From: Desulforhabdus sp. TSK
Lineage (GTDB): Bacteria > Desulfobacterota > Syntrophobacteria > Syntrophobacterales > Syntrophobacteraceae
Length of the DNA stretch: 36,629 nucleotides
Assembly: GCF_022836495.1 (NCBI RefSeq)
Contig: NZ_BQXM01000045.1
Location: forward strand, 1-36,629
Direction: 5' to 3'
The notes under the pieces were generated by a model, which did no database searches, was not told where the DNA came from, and saw nothing but the letters and a program-made list of their open reading frames with translations. How positions within the stretch are numbered: position 1 is the stretch's first letter; each line of letters opens with the position of its first letter. Positions 23,278 through 31,693 of the stretch are shown piece after piece. The translations under genes were made by a program, and so were the position numbers.

Positions 23278-26097
23278 GTGGAAGACCAGCCCATGCAGAA
23301 GCAGGAGGAAATCCATGCCGCTCAGATCGAGCTCCTTTTCTCCGATGCCCATCTCGGAATCCTCGTCTCACTGATCAATGCGGTTCTCCTGTCCCTCGTC
23401 CAGTGGGATCATGTTCCCCATTCCACCCTCGTGGGCTGGCTGGCCTGCGTTTTCGCCATCCTCATGGGGCGATGGGTGCTCATCCGGCGCTACCATGCCA
23501 TTGCACCGAAAATGCCCCAATTGAGGCGTTGGGGATTATATTTCACGGTCGGTTCCACGATCACGGCTGTCGGCTGGGGGCTGGCGGGTATCCTGCTCGT
23601 TCCCGCGTCGTCGCTCCCCCACCAGATTTTCACGACATTTGTGCTGGGCGGCATGGCTGCGGCAGCCATGACCACGCTCTCCGCCGTCTTCCCGTGCTAC
23701 CTCCTCTACCTGCTGAACGCTACCGTGCCCGTGACCGTGGTCTTCTTCCATTACGGCGATACGATCCATGTGATGGGGGCTGTGATGATGGTCCTCTACA
23801 TGGTGTTCCTCTTCCATGCGGGCCGCCGCCAGAATCGTTTCATACGGGATTCCGTGAATCTGACCCTGGACAAGGGGGAGCTGGCCGGGCGCCTGGCGAG
23901 CGAAAAGCGGCAGGCTGAAGCCCTCAACGCGAGCCTCACCCAGGAGATCGCTCTGCGCGCCCGGGCGGATTCCGTACTGAAATATCGGTTGGAGCTCGAA
24001 GAGCAGCTCACGGCCATTTCTACGGGATTCATCAACCTTCCCGTTGAAGAAATCGATGGGGGGATCAACCGGGCGCTCGAGCAATTGGGAGCGTTCGCCG
24101 GTGCGGATCGAGGGTATGTGTTCCTTCTTTCCCCGGACCGGTCCGTCTATCGGAACACTCACGCGTGGTCGGTCGAAGGGGTGGGGCCCACTCCCGAGCC
24201 CCTTCTGGAGATCGATGCCAACCGGTTTCCCTGGTGGATGGGGCGCCTGGAGAAGCTGGAGCGGGTGCGTGTGGCCAGGATGAAGGACTTGCCCCCGAAA
24301 GTGCTGGAAGAATACGAGTCGTTCCACCCTCAGCCCGTCCAGTCCCTGGCGCTGGTTCCCCTGGTGGCCTCAGGGGTGCTCACGGGATTCCTGGGCTTCG
24401 AGAGCTTCCGTCAGGAAAACATTTGGGGCGAAGAGACCGAAGCGCTGCTGAATGTCATCGCAGACATGTTCGTCAATGCTCTGGAGCGCAAACGCAGCTA
24501 CGAAGCCCTGGAGCAGGCCCGTATGGCCGCTGAGGCCGCGGCTGCAGCCAAGGCGCGCTTCCTGGCCAACATGAGCCATGAAATTCGGACGCCCCTCCAC
24601 GGCGTTCTGGGCATTCTGTCGCTTCTCCGCAATGGGGAGCTTCCGGAAAGAGAAATGAACTATGTGGATGTGGCTCACAGCTCGGCGGAAATGCTGCTGA
24701 ACATCATCGACGACATTCTGGATTTTTCCAGGATCGAAGCGGGCAGGCTCCACCTGGAAGAGAAGAGCTTCCGGTTGTCGGAAGTCGTGGAAGACAGTGT
24801 CGCCCTGCTGGCTCGGCAAGCTGCCGTCAAGGAACTGGAGCTGGCCTGCTTCATTGACGGTGAAGTGCCCGACAATCTGCGGGGGGATGCCGCGAGGCTG
24901 CGCCAGGTTCTGGTCAACCTGGTGGGAAATGCCGTGAAGTTTACTCATTCAGGTGAGGTGTCCGTTCAGGTGACGCTGGACTCCCAGAAGGAAAGTGAGG
25001 CTTTTGTCCGCTTTGAAGTCCGTGACACGGGAATCGGCATTGCTCCCGAGGCGGTGCAGGAGATCTTCGATCCCTTTATCCAGGCAGACCCCTCGACAAC
25101 CCGGCAATACGGCGGTACCGGCCTGGGCCTGGCCATTTCGCGTCAGCTGGTGGAATTGATGGGCGGGGAGATGGGGGTGGCGAGTGAGCCGGGTCGAGGG
25201 TCGACTTTCTGGTTCCGCATCGGCTTTGCCTTTCCCAGCGTGCAGGTTTCAGAGACTCCCGGCGTCCTTTATGAACTGCACCTCCTTCTTGTGGCCGCCC
25301 GAAAAACGACCCGATCCAACCTGTCCCGCTATATGGAATCGTGGGGAGTGCGCCTCCAAACTGCGGAAGACCCGGGGGCAGCGGAAAAAATAGTAGCGGC
25401 GGGGCTGGAATCAAAGGACCCTTTCGACGTGGTCCTGATGGATACCCGGGGGAACGGGGACGAAGAATTGGCCCTGGCGAGGCGGATCCAGTCGCAATGG
25501 GGGGAAAAGTGCCCCTTCACGGTGATCCTGGCTTCCATCGAATCGGAGGATCTCCTCAAACAGGATCCTCATGTGGATGCCGTCCTTCCTCAGCCGGTGA
25601 GGCGGGCGCAGCTCTATGAAACTCTCGTTCATGCGAGGCAAGAGGTGAGAGAGGCGGCTGCCGATGCCCGCACCATGTCGGGAGCTTCGGGACAGGCAGA
25701 GCAGGGGCTTCCGCATCCGCGTGTGCTGCTGGTGGAAGACAATCCCATCAACCAGAGGCTGGGGCAGGAAATGCTGACCATCCTGGGCTACGAGGCGGCG
25801 GTGGCGTCCAATGGCCGTATCTGCCTGGAGATGTTGGAACAAAACCCTTATGATCTCATCTTGATGGACTGCCAGATGCCCGAAATGGACGGTTATGCCG
25901 CCACACGCGCCATTCGGCGGCGTGAAGGTCAGGCCGGGAGCCGCAAAATTCCCATCGTCGCCCTGACGGCCAACGCCATGCACGGGGATCGCGAACGGTG
26001 CCTCGAATGCGGAATGGATGATTACATCGCCAAGCCTTTCACGCTCCAGAATCTGAGGGAAACTCTCGCTCACTGGCTGCCTCGGCCCGGCTGTTGA
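23278..26097 (+). CDS. Membrane-bound hybrid sensor histidine kinase (GAF, two REC)
   Basis: About 939 residues from GTG 23278 (AGGGAG upstream); ATG 23221 and ATG 23293 are alternatives. Order: N-terminal region of about six membrane segments to residue 185, coiled-coil (about 190-260), GAF domain (about 265-420), HisKA with [12 protein letters not shown] (His434), HATPase with [20 protein letters not shown] and [10 protein letters not shown], a first REC domain (about 670-790), and a second REC domain (about 805-935) with phosphate acceptor Asp864 in [11 protein letters not shown] and the KPF lysine. In the first REC domain the acidic pair is absent (LLLVAARK), Asp722 remains, and the usual KP lysine is QP, so it is degenerate. 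No partner regulator is adjacent; the signal is unknown. Confidence 0.85.
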   Translation: MEDQPMQKQEEIHAAQIELLFSDAHLGILVSLINAVLLSLVQWDHVPHSTLVGWLACVFAILMGRWVLIRRYHAIAPKMPQLRRWGLYFTVGSTITAVGWGLAGILLVPASSLPHQIFTTFVLGGMAAAAMTTLSAVFPCYLLYLLNATVPVTVVFFHYGDTIHVMGAVMMVLYMVFLFHAGRRQNRFIRDSVNLTLDKGELAGRLASEKRQAEALNASLTQEIALRARADSVLKYRLELEEQLTAISTGFINLPVEEIDGGINRALEQLGAFAGADRGYVFLLSPDRSVYRNTHAWSVEGVGPTPEPLLEIDANRFPWWMGRLEKLERVRVARMKDLPPKVLEEYESFHPQPVQSLALVPLVASGVLTGFLGFESFRQENIWGEETEALLNVIADMFVNALERKRSYEALEQARMAAEAAAAAKARFLANMSHEIRTPLHGVLGILSLLRNGELPEREMNYVDVAHSSAEMLLNIIDDILDFSRIEAGRLHLEEKSFRLSEVVEDSVALLARQAAVKELELACFIDGEVPDNLRGDAARLRQVLVNLVGNAVKFTHSGEVSVQVTLDSQKESEAFVRFEVRDTGIGIAPEAVQEIFDPFIQADPSTTRQYGGTGLGLAISRQLVELMGGEMGVASEPGRGSTFWFRIGFAFPSVQVSETPGVLYELHLLLVAARKTTRSNLSRYMESWGVRLQTAEDPGAAEKIVAAGLESKDPFDVVLMDTRGNGDEELALARRIQSQWGEKCPFTVILASIESEDLLKQDPHVDAVLPQPVRRAQLYETLVHARQEVREAAADARTMSGASGQAEQGLPHPRVLLVEDNPINQRLGQEMLTILGYEAAVASNGRICLEMLEQNPYDLILMDCQMPEMDGYAATRAIRRREGQAGSRKIPIVALTANAMHGDRERCLECGMDDYIAKPFTLQNLRETLAHWLPRPGC

Positions 26098-26173
26098 CGA
26101 GCGCTGTTTGTCGTCCTAAAGGCTGAGCATCATACGCGTTTGAGTGTTATACGCATTGAGGATTAAAAACCTC

Positions 26174-26241
26174 TTTTTTGTAGGAGCGGCATCCTGCCGC
26201 GACTGCTCACTGTCGCGGCAGGATGCCGCTCCTACAAAAAA
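26174..26241. repeat. REPIN B: second GTAGGAGCGGC-type REP pair
   Basis: Arms 26174-26203 and 26212-26241 are perfect inverted copies over 30 bases (TTTTTT-GTAGGAG... to ...CTCCTAC-AAAAAA) with an 8-base loop. Each arm has GTAG then the hairpin GCGGCA-TCC-TGCCGC. Compared with REPIN A the inner T-A pair is A-T, a compensating change. T-runs outside the stem on either strand make it a possible two-way terminator between the kinase and the EVE-peroxiredoxin gene. Confidence 0.8.
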
Positions 26242-26362
26242 CACGGAGCCACAAAAGAACAGGGAACCATCAAATCGAGAATTCTATACTTCATCGAGTA
26301 TGACAACCCGACGCTGTTACACACAATCGCCAATTGGGTGCGCCCGGAGGGAGAGGAAGTCC

Positions 26363-27388
26363 ATGGCTGAAAAACGATACTGGCTGCTGAAATCCGATCC
26401 GGATGCATTTTCCATTGAGGATCTCGCCGGGAGTCCCCATCAGACCACCTGCTGGGATGGAGTCAGAAACTATCAGGCCAGGAATTTCATGCGGGATGAC
26501 ATGAAGGTCGGGGACGGTGTGCTCTTTTACCACAGCCAGGCCCATCCCGCCATTATGGGGACGGCGCGCGTGGTTCGAGAAGGCTATCCCGATCACACCG
26601 CATGGGAGCCCGGCAACCGGCACTTCGATCCCCGCAGCACGCCCGAAAATCCGGTGTGGTACATGGTGGACATCCAGCTCGAAGCGGTTTTTCCTGAGCC
26701 CCTCCCCCTGAAGGTGCTCAAAGAGACGGGCGGCCTGGAAGAGATGGTGCTCCTGCGGAAGGGCAGTCGTCTTTCTGTCCAGCCGGTGACTGCCTCAGAG
26801 TATGAACGGGTGCTCGAACTGGCGCACCTGAAGGAAAACCCTGCCATGACCGGGGGGATGCCGGTCGTGGAAAAACAGCCCTTGCAAAAGGAGAACACGA
26901 TGGCAGCCGATGCGCTCTTGAAAAATGGCGACCCTGCTCCCGATTTCAGCCTGGCGTCTTCCGAGGGAAAGGACGTCCGCCTTTCGGATTACAGAGGGAA
27001 GTACGTGGTGCTCTATTTTTACCCCAAGGACAATACGTCGGGCTGCACGACGGAGGCCCTGGAGTTTACAGAGCTTCAGCCGGAGCTCGAGCGCCTCCAG
27101 ACCGTCGTGCTGGGCGTCAGCAAGGATTCCGTTGAGTCCCACCAGAAGTTCGTGGAAAAGCAGGGATTGAAGATCCTTCTACTGTCCGATCCCGATAAAA
27201 AAGTCCTGGAATCCTACGGCGCCTGGCAGCTCAAAAAGATGTACGGAAAGGAATCCTGGGGAGTGGTGAGAAGCACCTTCCTGGTGGGGCCGGATGGCAG
27301 GATTGTCCAGAGCTGGCCCAAAGTCGCCAAGGCCGCCGGGCACGCCGCAAAGGTGCTGGAAGAGCTGAAGGCAAGGCAGGCCGGCTGA
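26363..27388 (+). CDS. EVE domain fused in frame to Bcp-type peroxiredoxin
   Basis: 341 residues. Residues 1-about 150 are an EVE (PUA-like) domain: YWLLKSDPDAFSIEDL, TCWDGVRNYQARNFMRDDMK, GVLFYHSQ and the basic end AEYERV-like segment; EVE domains bind modified bases. A linker (about 155-179) leads without a stop to a Bcp/PrxQ domain with APDFSL, VVLYFYPKDNTSGCTTEA (peroxidatic Cys228) and STFLVGPDGRI. The resolving Cys five residues after the peroxidatic one is Leu here, so it is a one-Cys type. ATG 26363 with GGAGGGAGAGGAAG is chosen; the longer frame from 26144 crosses the REPIN. A strong ribosome site inside can also yield the peroxiredoxin alone (see 26888-26902). Confidence 0.8.
   Translation: MAEKRYWLLKSDPDAFSIEDLAGSPHQTTCWDGVRNYQARNFMRDDMKVGDGVLFYHSQAHPAIMGTARVVREGYPDHTAWEPGNRHFDPRSTPENPVWYMVDIQLEAVFPEPLPLKVLKETGGLEEMVLLRKGSRLSVQPVTASEYERVLELAHLKENPAMTGGMPVVEKQPLQKENTMAADALLKNGDPAPDFSLASSEGKDVRLSDYRGKYVVLYFYPKDNTSGCTTEALEFTELQPELERLQTVVLGVSKDSVESHQKFVEKQGLKILLLSDPDKKVLESYGAWQLKKMYGKESWGVVRSTFLVGPDGRIVQSWPKVAKAAGHAAKVLEELKARQAG
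26888..26902 (+). promoter_or_regulatory. Internal ribosome binding site and start for the peroxiredoxin domain
   Basis: AGGAG (26888-26892) lies seven bases before an in-frame ATG (26900-26902). Starting there would give a free 162-residue Bcp of normal length, MAADALLKNGDPAPDFSL. This indicates that two proteins were once separate and that both a fusion and a free peroxiredoxin may be made. Confidence 0.6.
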
Positions 27389-27408
27389 AGGCAATGTGGC
27401 TGACTTAA

Positions 27409-27480
27409 CGTCACCCGGGTGAAAACCGGGGTCCAACATGTCTGAATTTTTCCCGTCCTCGGGCTTTCGCCGGAATGACG
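27409..27480. repeat. Imperfect inverted repeat of the CGTCAnnCCGGnGAAAnCCGG type
   Basis: CGTCACCCGGGTGAAAACCGG (27409-27429) and, reversed, CGTCATTCCGGCGAAAGCCCG (27480-27460) are related arms about 30 bases apart. This resembles widespread palindromic repeats in proteobacterial intergenic DNA (TCATTCC.GCGAAAGC.GG). It lies between the peroxiredoxin and THUMP genes and may act as a terminator or an RNA element. Confidence 0.5.
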
Positions 27481-27658
27481 ATCGCGGTTTAAATCAAGAG
27501 TATTGCCGGCTGAAGTCAGGTAGATAGGGGTTTCGAACTGCGCTGCCGGGTCCTGCCTTTCGGTGCAAGGTGTTGGGCAGCAATGACGAAGGATGGGTGT
27601 GCGCTTCGGACGGTGCCCATGTTTGCTTATGTTCAATGTCAACATAGAGGGGGGCGCC

Positions 27659-28198
27659 ATGCGGGACTGGAATGTTCTTATCACGGTTCATGAAAAGGCC
27701 TACGGCTGGGTCCGAAATTTGCTGAGTGAATTTGGCCCCGTCGAGCGCACGGAGTTCTTCAACGTGCTGATCCTGCAATGCCCTGACGTGGAAGAGTTGC
27801 TGCAACGGTTGAACGAAAAAATTACGGCTGAGCCGGGAACCCTCAATTTCCTGGCGCGTCTCATTCCCGTGACGGAGACCTTCAGCTTTCAGACGCAGGA
27901 AGAATTTGAAAGGAAAGCTCGAGAATCCGTTCTGAGCTTCGTGGAGAAACTGGGCGGAAAGAGCTTTCATGTCAGGATGCATCGGCGCGGCTTCAAGGGG
28001 AAAATTTCAACGGTCGAGGAAGAGAAGATGCTCGATGAGGTCCTCCTCAAGGCCCTGGAAGACATTGGCATGCCCGGCCGCATCAATTTCGAGGACCCCG
28101 ATGCCATTGTGGCCGTTGAAACCCTTGGACAGCAAGCCGGAGTATCCCTCTGGACCCGTGACGATTTGAAAAAATACCTATTCCTGAGGCTGACATGA
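27659..28198 (+). CDS. THUMP domain-containing protein
   Basis: 179 residues from ATG 27659 (AGAGGGGGGC upstream); the longer frame from 27593 adds a 22-residue leader without family character. The C-terminal region GGKSFHVRMHRRGFKGKI (about 100-117) and INFEDPDAIVAVETLGQQAGVS (about 141-162) are the core of THUMP domains, which bind RNA, usually tRNA. No methyltransferase or thiouridylase domain is attached, so it may be an adaptor such as those helping tRNA-modifying enzymes. It overlaps the next gene by four bases (ATGA), so both are co-translated. Confidence 0.75.
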   Translation: MRDWNVLITVHEKAYGWVRNLLSEFGPVERTEFFNVLILQCPDVEELLQRLNEKITAEPGTLNFLARLIPVTETFSFQTQEEFERKARESVLSFVEKLGGKSFHVRMHRRGFKGKISTVEEEKMLDEVLLKALEDIGMPGRINFEDPDAIVAVETLGQQAGVSLWTRDDLKKYLFLRLT

Positions 28199-28869
28199 AA
28201 ACCGTGAACGTTACCATTCCTATCGGCAGAGCCGAGACGGTCAGCGGAATCCTCACCCTTCCCGAGACTGCCCCCAATGGAACGGGGGTCATTCTGGCGC
28301 ATGGCGCGGGAAATGACATGACCCATCCCATGATGGAATTTCTTGGCAACGGGCTGGCCCATGCAGGCTATACGGCACTGCGCTTCAACTTCCTCTATCG
28401 AGACAAGGGGAAGAAGGCTCCGGACAAACAGGACTTGCTCTACAGCGCTTGGGAAGGAGCTTATCGCTTCCTTGCCGAGCACCGAGAAACTCCGGTCCAT
28501 CGGATCGTTGCCGCTGGAAAATCCATGGGCGGAAGAATTGTGTCCCAAATGGCGGCGGAGGGAAAGCTGCCGGCGGATCGGCTGATTTTCCTGGGCTACC
28601 CGCTCCATCCCGCTGGGCAGAAAGACAAGCTGAGGGACGGGCATCTGTACGACATCGCCATTCCCATGCTGTTCTTTGCCGGGACAAGAGATCCTCTCTG
28701 CGACCTGGACCTGCTGAAGAAAGTCCTCCCGTCCTTGAAGTCCTCCTGGAAATTGGAGATCATCGAGGGCGGAGACCATTCCTTCAATGTTCCCAAATCT
28801 GCCGGGATGGGTCCGGAAGCCATTCACGGGATCATCCTGGAAAGGATGCTCCGATGGATTGAAGCATGA
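28195..28869 (+). CDS. Alpha/beta hydrolase of the Tex30/KANL3 type
   Basis: 224 residues. The oxyanion region is ILAHGAGNDMTHPM (about 33-46), the nucleophile elbow is GKSMGG (about Ser106), the acid is in FAGTRDPLCD and the His in EGGDHSFNV near the C-terminus. These make a complete Ser-Asp-His triad. Bacterial members are probable esterases or acyl hydrolases of unknown substrate. Its start lies inside the stop of the THUMP gene. The pair THUMP-hydrolase is followed by a 200-base gap and then the tRNA-Leu gene. Confidence 0.75.
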   Translation: MKTVNVTIPIGRAETVSGILTLPETAPNGTGVILAHGAGNDMTHPMMEFLGNGLAHAGYTALRFNFLYRDKGKKAPDKQDLLYSAWEGAYRFLAEHRETPVHRIVAAGKSMGGRIVSQMAAEGKLPADRLIFLGYPLHPAGQKDKLRDGHLYDIAIPMLFFAGTRDPLCDLDLLKKVLPSLKSSWKLEIIEGGDHSFNVPKSAGMGPEAIHGIILERMLRWIEA

Positions 28870-29052
28870 ACGCACCGGAATTGCGTGAGCCGATCGATCA
28901 TCGAGGGAACTGAGGGGTTTTATTTTGACACCGGATCATTAAAAATGGTAGGAAAGCAAGGCGGTCGTCTCGAGGTTTACTTGAATTTTGAGTCCGATGC
29001 AGGGCCATCCTGGCTTTGCTGCATGAACGTGCCACCGTGAGTAGAAGTTCCT

Positions 29053-29058
29053 TATAAT
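29053..29058 (+). promoter_or_regulatory. -10 box of the tRNA-Leu promoter
   Basis: A perfect TATAAT lies 14 bases before the tRNA, giving a start about eight bases upstream of the mature 5' end. The -35 region (near 29030, TGCCAC) is weak. Confidence 0.5.
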
Positions 29059-29072
29059 CAGTCAAATCAAAT

Positions 29073-29159
29073 GCCTGGGTGGTGGAATCGGTAGACACAA
29101 GGGACTTAAAATCCCTCGGTCGCAAGGCTGTACGAGTTCGAGTCTCGTCCCAGGCACCA
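29073..29159 (+). tRNA. tRNA-Leu (anticodon UAA)
   Basis: Acceptor stem GCCTGGG/CCCAGGC (29073-29079 with 29149-29155), D-arm GGTGGAATCGGTAGACAC, anticodon arm AGGGA-CTTAAAA-TCCCT with anticodon TAA, a long variable arm as in class II tRNAs, T-arm GTTCGAGTC, discriminator A and encoded CCA. It reads UUA leucine codons. Its 3' end is the likely attachment site of the integrated element that starts directly downstream. Confidence 0.95.
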
Positions 29160-29174
29160 AATAAAATCAGTAGG

Positions 29175-30308
29175 TTAGTTCAAGTGGGCCGTGTGTGGAT
29201 GGCCCATTGTTTTTTCCGCTGTGTGAGAATCCGTGTGAGAGTTTTGTGTGGCACGCTCAAAAACCGAGATGGCTTCTTGTTCGGTGCGGCCAATACTATG
29301 AAGGTAGATCTCGGTTGTGGTACGGTTCTCATGCCCTAGAATCTTCTGAATTGCGCCAATCGGCACGCTGTTGTTATCCATTATAGAAGCGCCGGAGTGT
29401 CGTAGTGCGTGATATGTGAAATTTTCGACGCCGGCCTTCTTGCAGAGAGTCTTGATGATGGTCTTTCGATACTGGAATTGACCGACTATCTGCTTACCTG
29501 TTTTCTGGTCCACGTAGCGATTACAGAAGACCCACGGATGACTCTTGTCCCTGGAGGATTGGCGCCGCTTCAGTATCTCATATAGGCGCTGCGTCATCGG
29601 GACCTTTCGTGGTGTCAGGTGACCACCTCTCTTTTTGCGCGTGTACAAAACGATATATCGCTCTTCAAGGTTCACGTCATCCCAAGTGAGTCGATTGATT
29701 TCCCCGACACGGGCCATAGTATCGTTGATCGTTCGAAGATAATCCTGAGTGTCCGGTTCTGCGAATGATATCACCTTTTCGATTTCTTCTGCTCGAGGTA
29801 CATGCTTGATCTTCCTTTCAACGGGAAAGAATTCGATGCCATCGGACGGGTTGTCGTCGATGATCTTTTTTTTCTTGCCATAGTTGAAAGTAGCACGTAG
29901 GTGGCGGAGATCCTTGTTCGCGGTATAAGGAGAAACTCTGCGGCGTTCTATCAGAAACTGCTGAATCATATCTGAGGTAATCGCTCGGCAACCCATTTCT
30001 CCCCACCTACGGACCCATCTTCGCGCCAGATAAACGTTCGTTTTGTAGTGTTCTTCGGATTTGTACGCCTTTACGAAATCAAGACGCCGATTGACCAGTT
30101 CCAAAAAGCTTATGCCGATTGGAATTTCCGTCACCGTTTGGAGAGTCATTTGCTGCTCCACAGGTTTTGGGTTTTCCAGTTCCTGCCTTCTTTTTGCCTC
30201 GGCTTGCACGGCTTCTTTCTTCGTTTTGAACCAGGCTTCCGTGTGTCTCTCGCCTCTCAGGGTGAAGTCGTATCTCCACCCCCTCCCTTTTACCGAATAA
30301 ACCGACAT
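29175..30308 (-). CDS. Tyrosine recombinase (phage/island integrase)
   Basis: 377 residues from ATG 30308 with AAGGAGG six bases upstream; the longer frame from 30347 has no such site. N-terminal Arm-type domain, core-binding domain (about 65-150) and catalytic domain (about 165-345) with Arg200 (MARVGEI), His300-x-x-Arg303 (YHALRHSG), His326 (LGHENR) and Tyr335 (IYLHS). All catalytic residues are present. The gene ends 15 bases after tRNA-Leu and points to it, the usual layout for elements that insert in tRNA genes. The attachment site would be in the 3' part of the tRNA; the second copy lies beyond the window end. Confidence 0.9.
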   Translation of the reverse strand: MSVYSVKGRGWRYDFTLRGERHTEAWFKTKKEAVQAEAKRRQELENPKPVEQQMTLQTVTEIPIGISFLELVNRRLDFVKAYKSEEHYKTNVYLARRWVRRWGEMGCRAITSDMIQQFLIERRRVSPYTANKDLRHLRATFNYGKKKKIIDDNPSDGIEFFPVERKIKHVPRAEEIEKVISFAEPDTQDYLRTINDTMARVGEINRLTWDDVNLEERYIVLYTRKKRGGHLTPRKVPMTQRLYEILKRRQSSRDKSHPWVFCNRYVDQKTGKQIVGQFQYRKTIIKTLCKKAGVENFTYHALRHSGASIMDNNSVPIGAIQKILGHENRTTTEIYLHSIGRTEQEAISVFERATQNSHTDSHTAEKTMGHPHTAHLN

Positions 30309-30477
30309 AGAGGTCCTCCTTCGAGGGAAACATAAGAGAACCCCCAAGCTTCACACCGCCCAACTCCTGCCAGTGCTTGTAGACCCAACTCAAGCTCTTT
30401 TTCAGAAACAGGGCTACATCCTCAGGGGTCATTATCTCTCTGCTGAGAGCGATGTCAACTGAACCTTCTTCATTCAT
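30079..30477 (-). CDS. Excisionase-like helix-turn-helix protein overlapping the integrase
   Basis: 132 residues. The N-terminal 50 form a MerR/AlpA-like helix-turn-helix: EIMTPEDVALFLKKSLSWVYKH followed by KLGGSLMFPSKEDLYVGL. The rest is basic, low in complexity and is read from the same DNA as the integrase start in another frame, an overlap of 230 bases. Such HTH proteins guide excision or regulate integrase expression. The long overlap could mean that the C-terminal tail is non-essential. The start ATG has only a weak AAGG upstream. Confidence 0.55.
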   Translation of the reverse strand: MNEEGSVDIALSREIMTPEDVALFLKKSLSWVYKHWQELGGVKLGGSLMFPSKEDLYVGLFGKREGVEIRLHPERRETHGSLVQNEERSRASRGKKKAGTGKPKTCGAANDSPNGDGNSNRHKLFGTGQSAS

Positions 30478-30505
30478 GAGTTTTCAGGACCTTGAAGGGG
30501 AAGCA

Positions 30506-30727
30506 TCAACGGGATCGAGAGGACAGTTCAAGAGCATCGCTTGTCAGAATCCTCTGATGCTTCAACCACTCCTCGAAATCATCCAGGGCGTAACGCACCT
30601 TCCGGCCCAGTTTGAAGTAAGCGGGTCCCTTGCCGAGGTGGCGCCACTGGGTAAGGGTCCCTTCGGGGATGCCGAACTTTTCGGAAATTTCTTTGGGGGA
30701 CAGGTATTTTCGCTCAAACGCTCCCAT
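30506..30727 (-). CDS. AlpA/excisionase-type helix-turn-helix protein
   Basis: 73 residues from ATG 30727 with AAGGAG eight bases upstream; the longer frame from 30748 lacks a ribosome site. YLSPKEISEKFGIPEGTLTQWRH is an HTH_17 helix-turn-helix and GPAYFKLGRKVRYALDDFEEWL is the wing that completes the family. It lies 28 bases before the second HTH gene and then the integrase, so HTH-HTH-int is one operon. It may control excision, or direct transcription of the element. Confidence 0.75.
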   Translation of the reverse strand: MGAFERKYLSPKEISEKFGIPEGTLTQWRHLGKGPAYFKLGRKVRYALDDFEEWLKHQRILTSDALELSSRSR

Positions 30728-30748
30728 GCATGCCTCTCCTTGTTCCAT

Positions 30749-31045
30749 CCAGGTCTTTCAGTTTTCCGACCCGCTTCAAGCAAATGGTATAAACAAGCCT
30801 TACAAATCCTTCCGTAAACTTCCTCGCTTTTACCTGCCTTGTTTTTCCTCGCTTCAGCCCTTCCTGAATCATCTACAGCACAAACGCTTTCACTCGATAT
30901 CTACGAAACGGCGTCCAAAACCGTCCCGATATTTCCACACGATCTCCACCCTCCGTGACCCCTCCGTGATTTCCATCAGCTTCGGTCCCCCATAGACTCG
31001 TCCTCACTCTCCGGGACACCTCCAAGAGCGATCTGGAGGTTTCTC
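30749..31045. other. Divergent control region between HTH operon and sigma-like operon
   Basis: Almost 300 bases without a gene. It carries a short direct repeat, CCTCCGTGA, twice near 30950-30970, and the ribosome site TGGAGG directly before the sigma-like gene. I see no clear -35/-10 pair on either strand. Confidence 0.35.
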
Positions 31046-31618
31046 ATGAGTTGCCAATACGGGGATTTTTTCGAGGAATGGGAAGTGGAATTGGTCAGGA
31101 ACCGGATTCGGAGGTTCCGTCGCAAGTGGGTATGTCTGCAAAAGGAGGGTGAAGACGATCTGCTGCAGGAGTGTTTGATCCATTGGTATATCAACAGAAA
31201 ATCTTATAACCCCCTCAGAGAGGTGTCCCGGAGGGGGTTCATGATTCGAGTCGTTCAAAACAGACTCATGGATATCGTTCGGGAAATGGATGCGGACAAA
31301 AGAAGAGTCTCTTGTTTCAGTCGCGATTTACCTTCCTGCGAGGGCGATTTCACGCTCCCTTTTCTCCAGGATAGTCGGGAAAACTACACCTTCTCCACCG
31401 ATTTCACGGGTGCCTTTCATCTAAAGCTCGACCTGAATCGGGTGGTTCAGCAATTGAACCCGCGTCAGCGACAAATTTGCCATGCTTTGGGAAAGCTGGG
31501 ATTGAGTGCAAGAGAAGTGAGCAGGCTCCTGAAAATCTCCCCCAATACCTTGTATCGAGAAATCAAGCGGATCCGGGATCGTTTCGAGCAAGCCGGTCTT
31601 CAAGATTACCTGGGTTGA
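31046..31618 (+). CDS. Sigma70/ECF-like protein of the mobile element
   Basis: 190 residues. Region 2-like: EGEDDLLQECLIHWYINRKSY then RGFMIRVVQNRLMDIVRE. Region 4-like: LNPRQRQICHALGKLGLSAREVSR then LLKISPNTLYREIKRIRD, a helix-turn-helix. This is the build of an ECF-like sigma factor, with a 40-residue linker between the halves. GGAGG lies six bases before ATG 31046. As the first rightward gene of the element it may start element-specific transcription. No anti-sigma gene is adjacent. A phage-type regulator with a sigma-like fold is the alternative. Confidence 0.7.
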   Translation: MSCQYGDFFEEWEVELVRNRIRRFRRKWVCLQKEGEDDLLQECLIHWYINRKSYNPLREVSRRGFMIRVVQNRLMDIVREMDADKRRVSCFSRDLPSCEGDFTLPFLQDSRENYTFSTDFTGAFHLKLDLNRVVQQLNPRQRQICHALGKLGLSAREVSRLLKISPNTLYREIKRIRDRFEQAGLQDYLG

Positions 31619-31693
31619 ATCAGGACACTTTCAATGTGTTCTCCGTATCGATGACTGAAGAGTGAAGAGATCGAAAAGAAGCCATGTGAGGCA

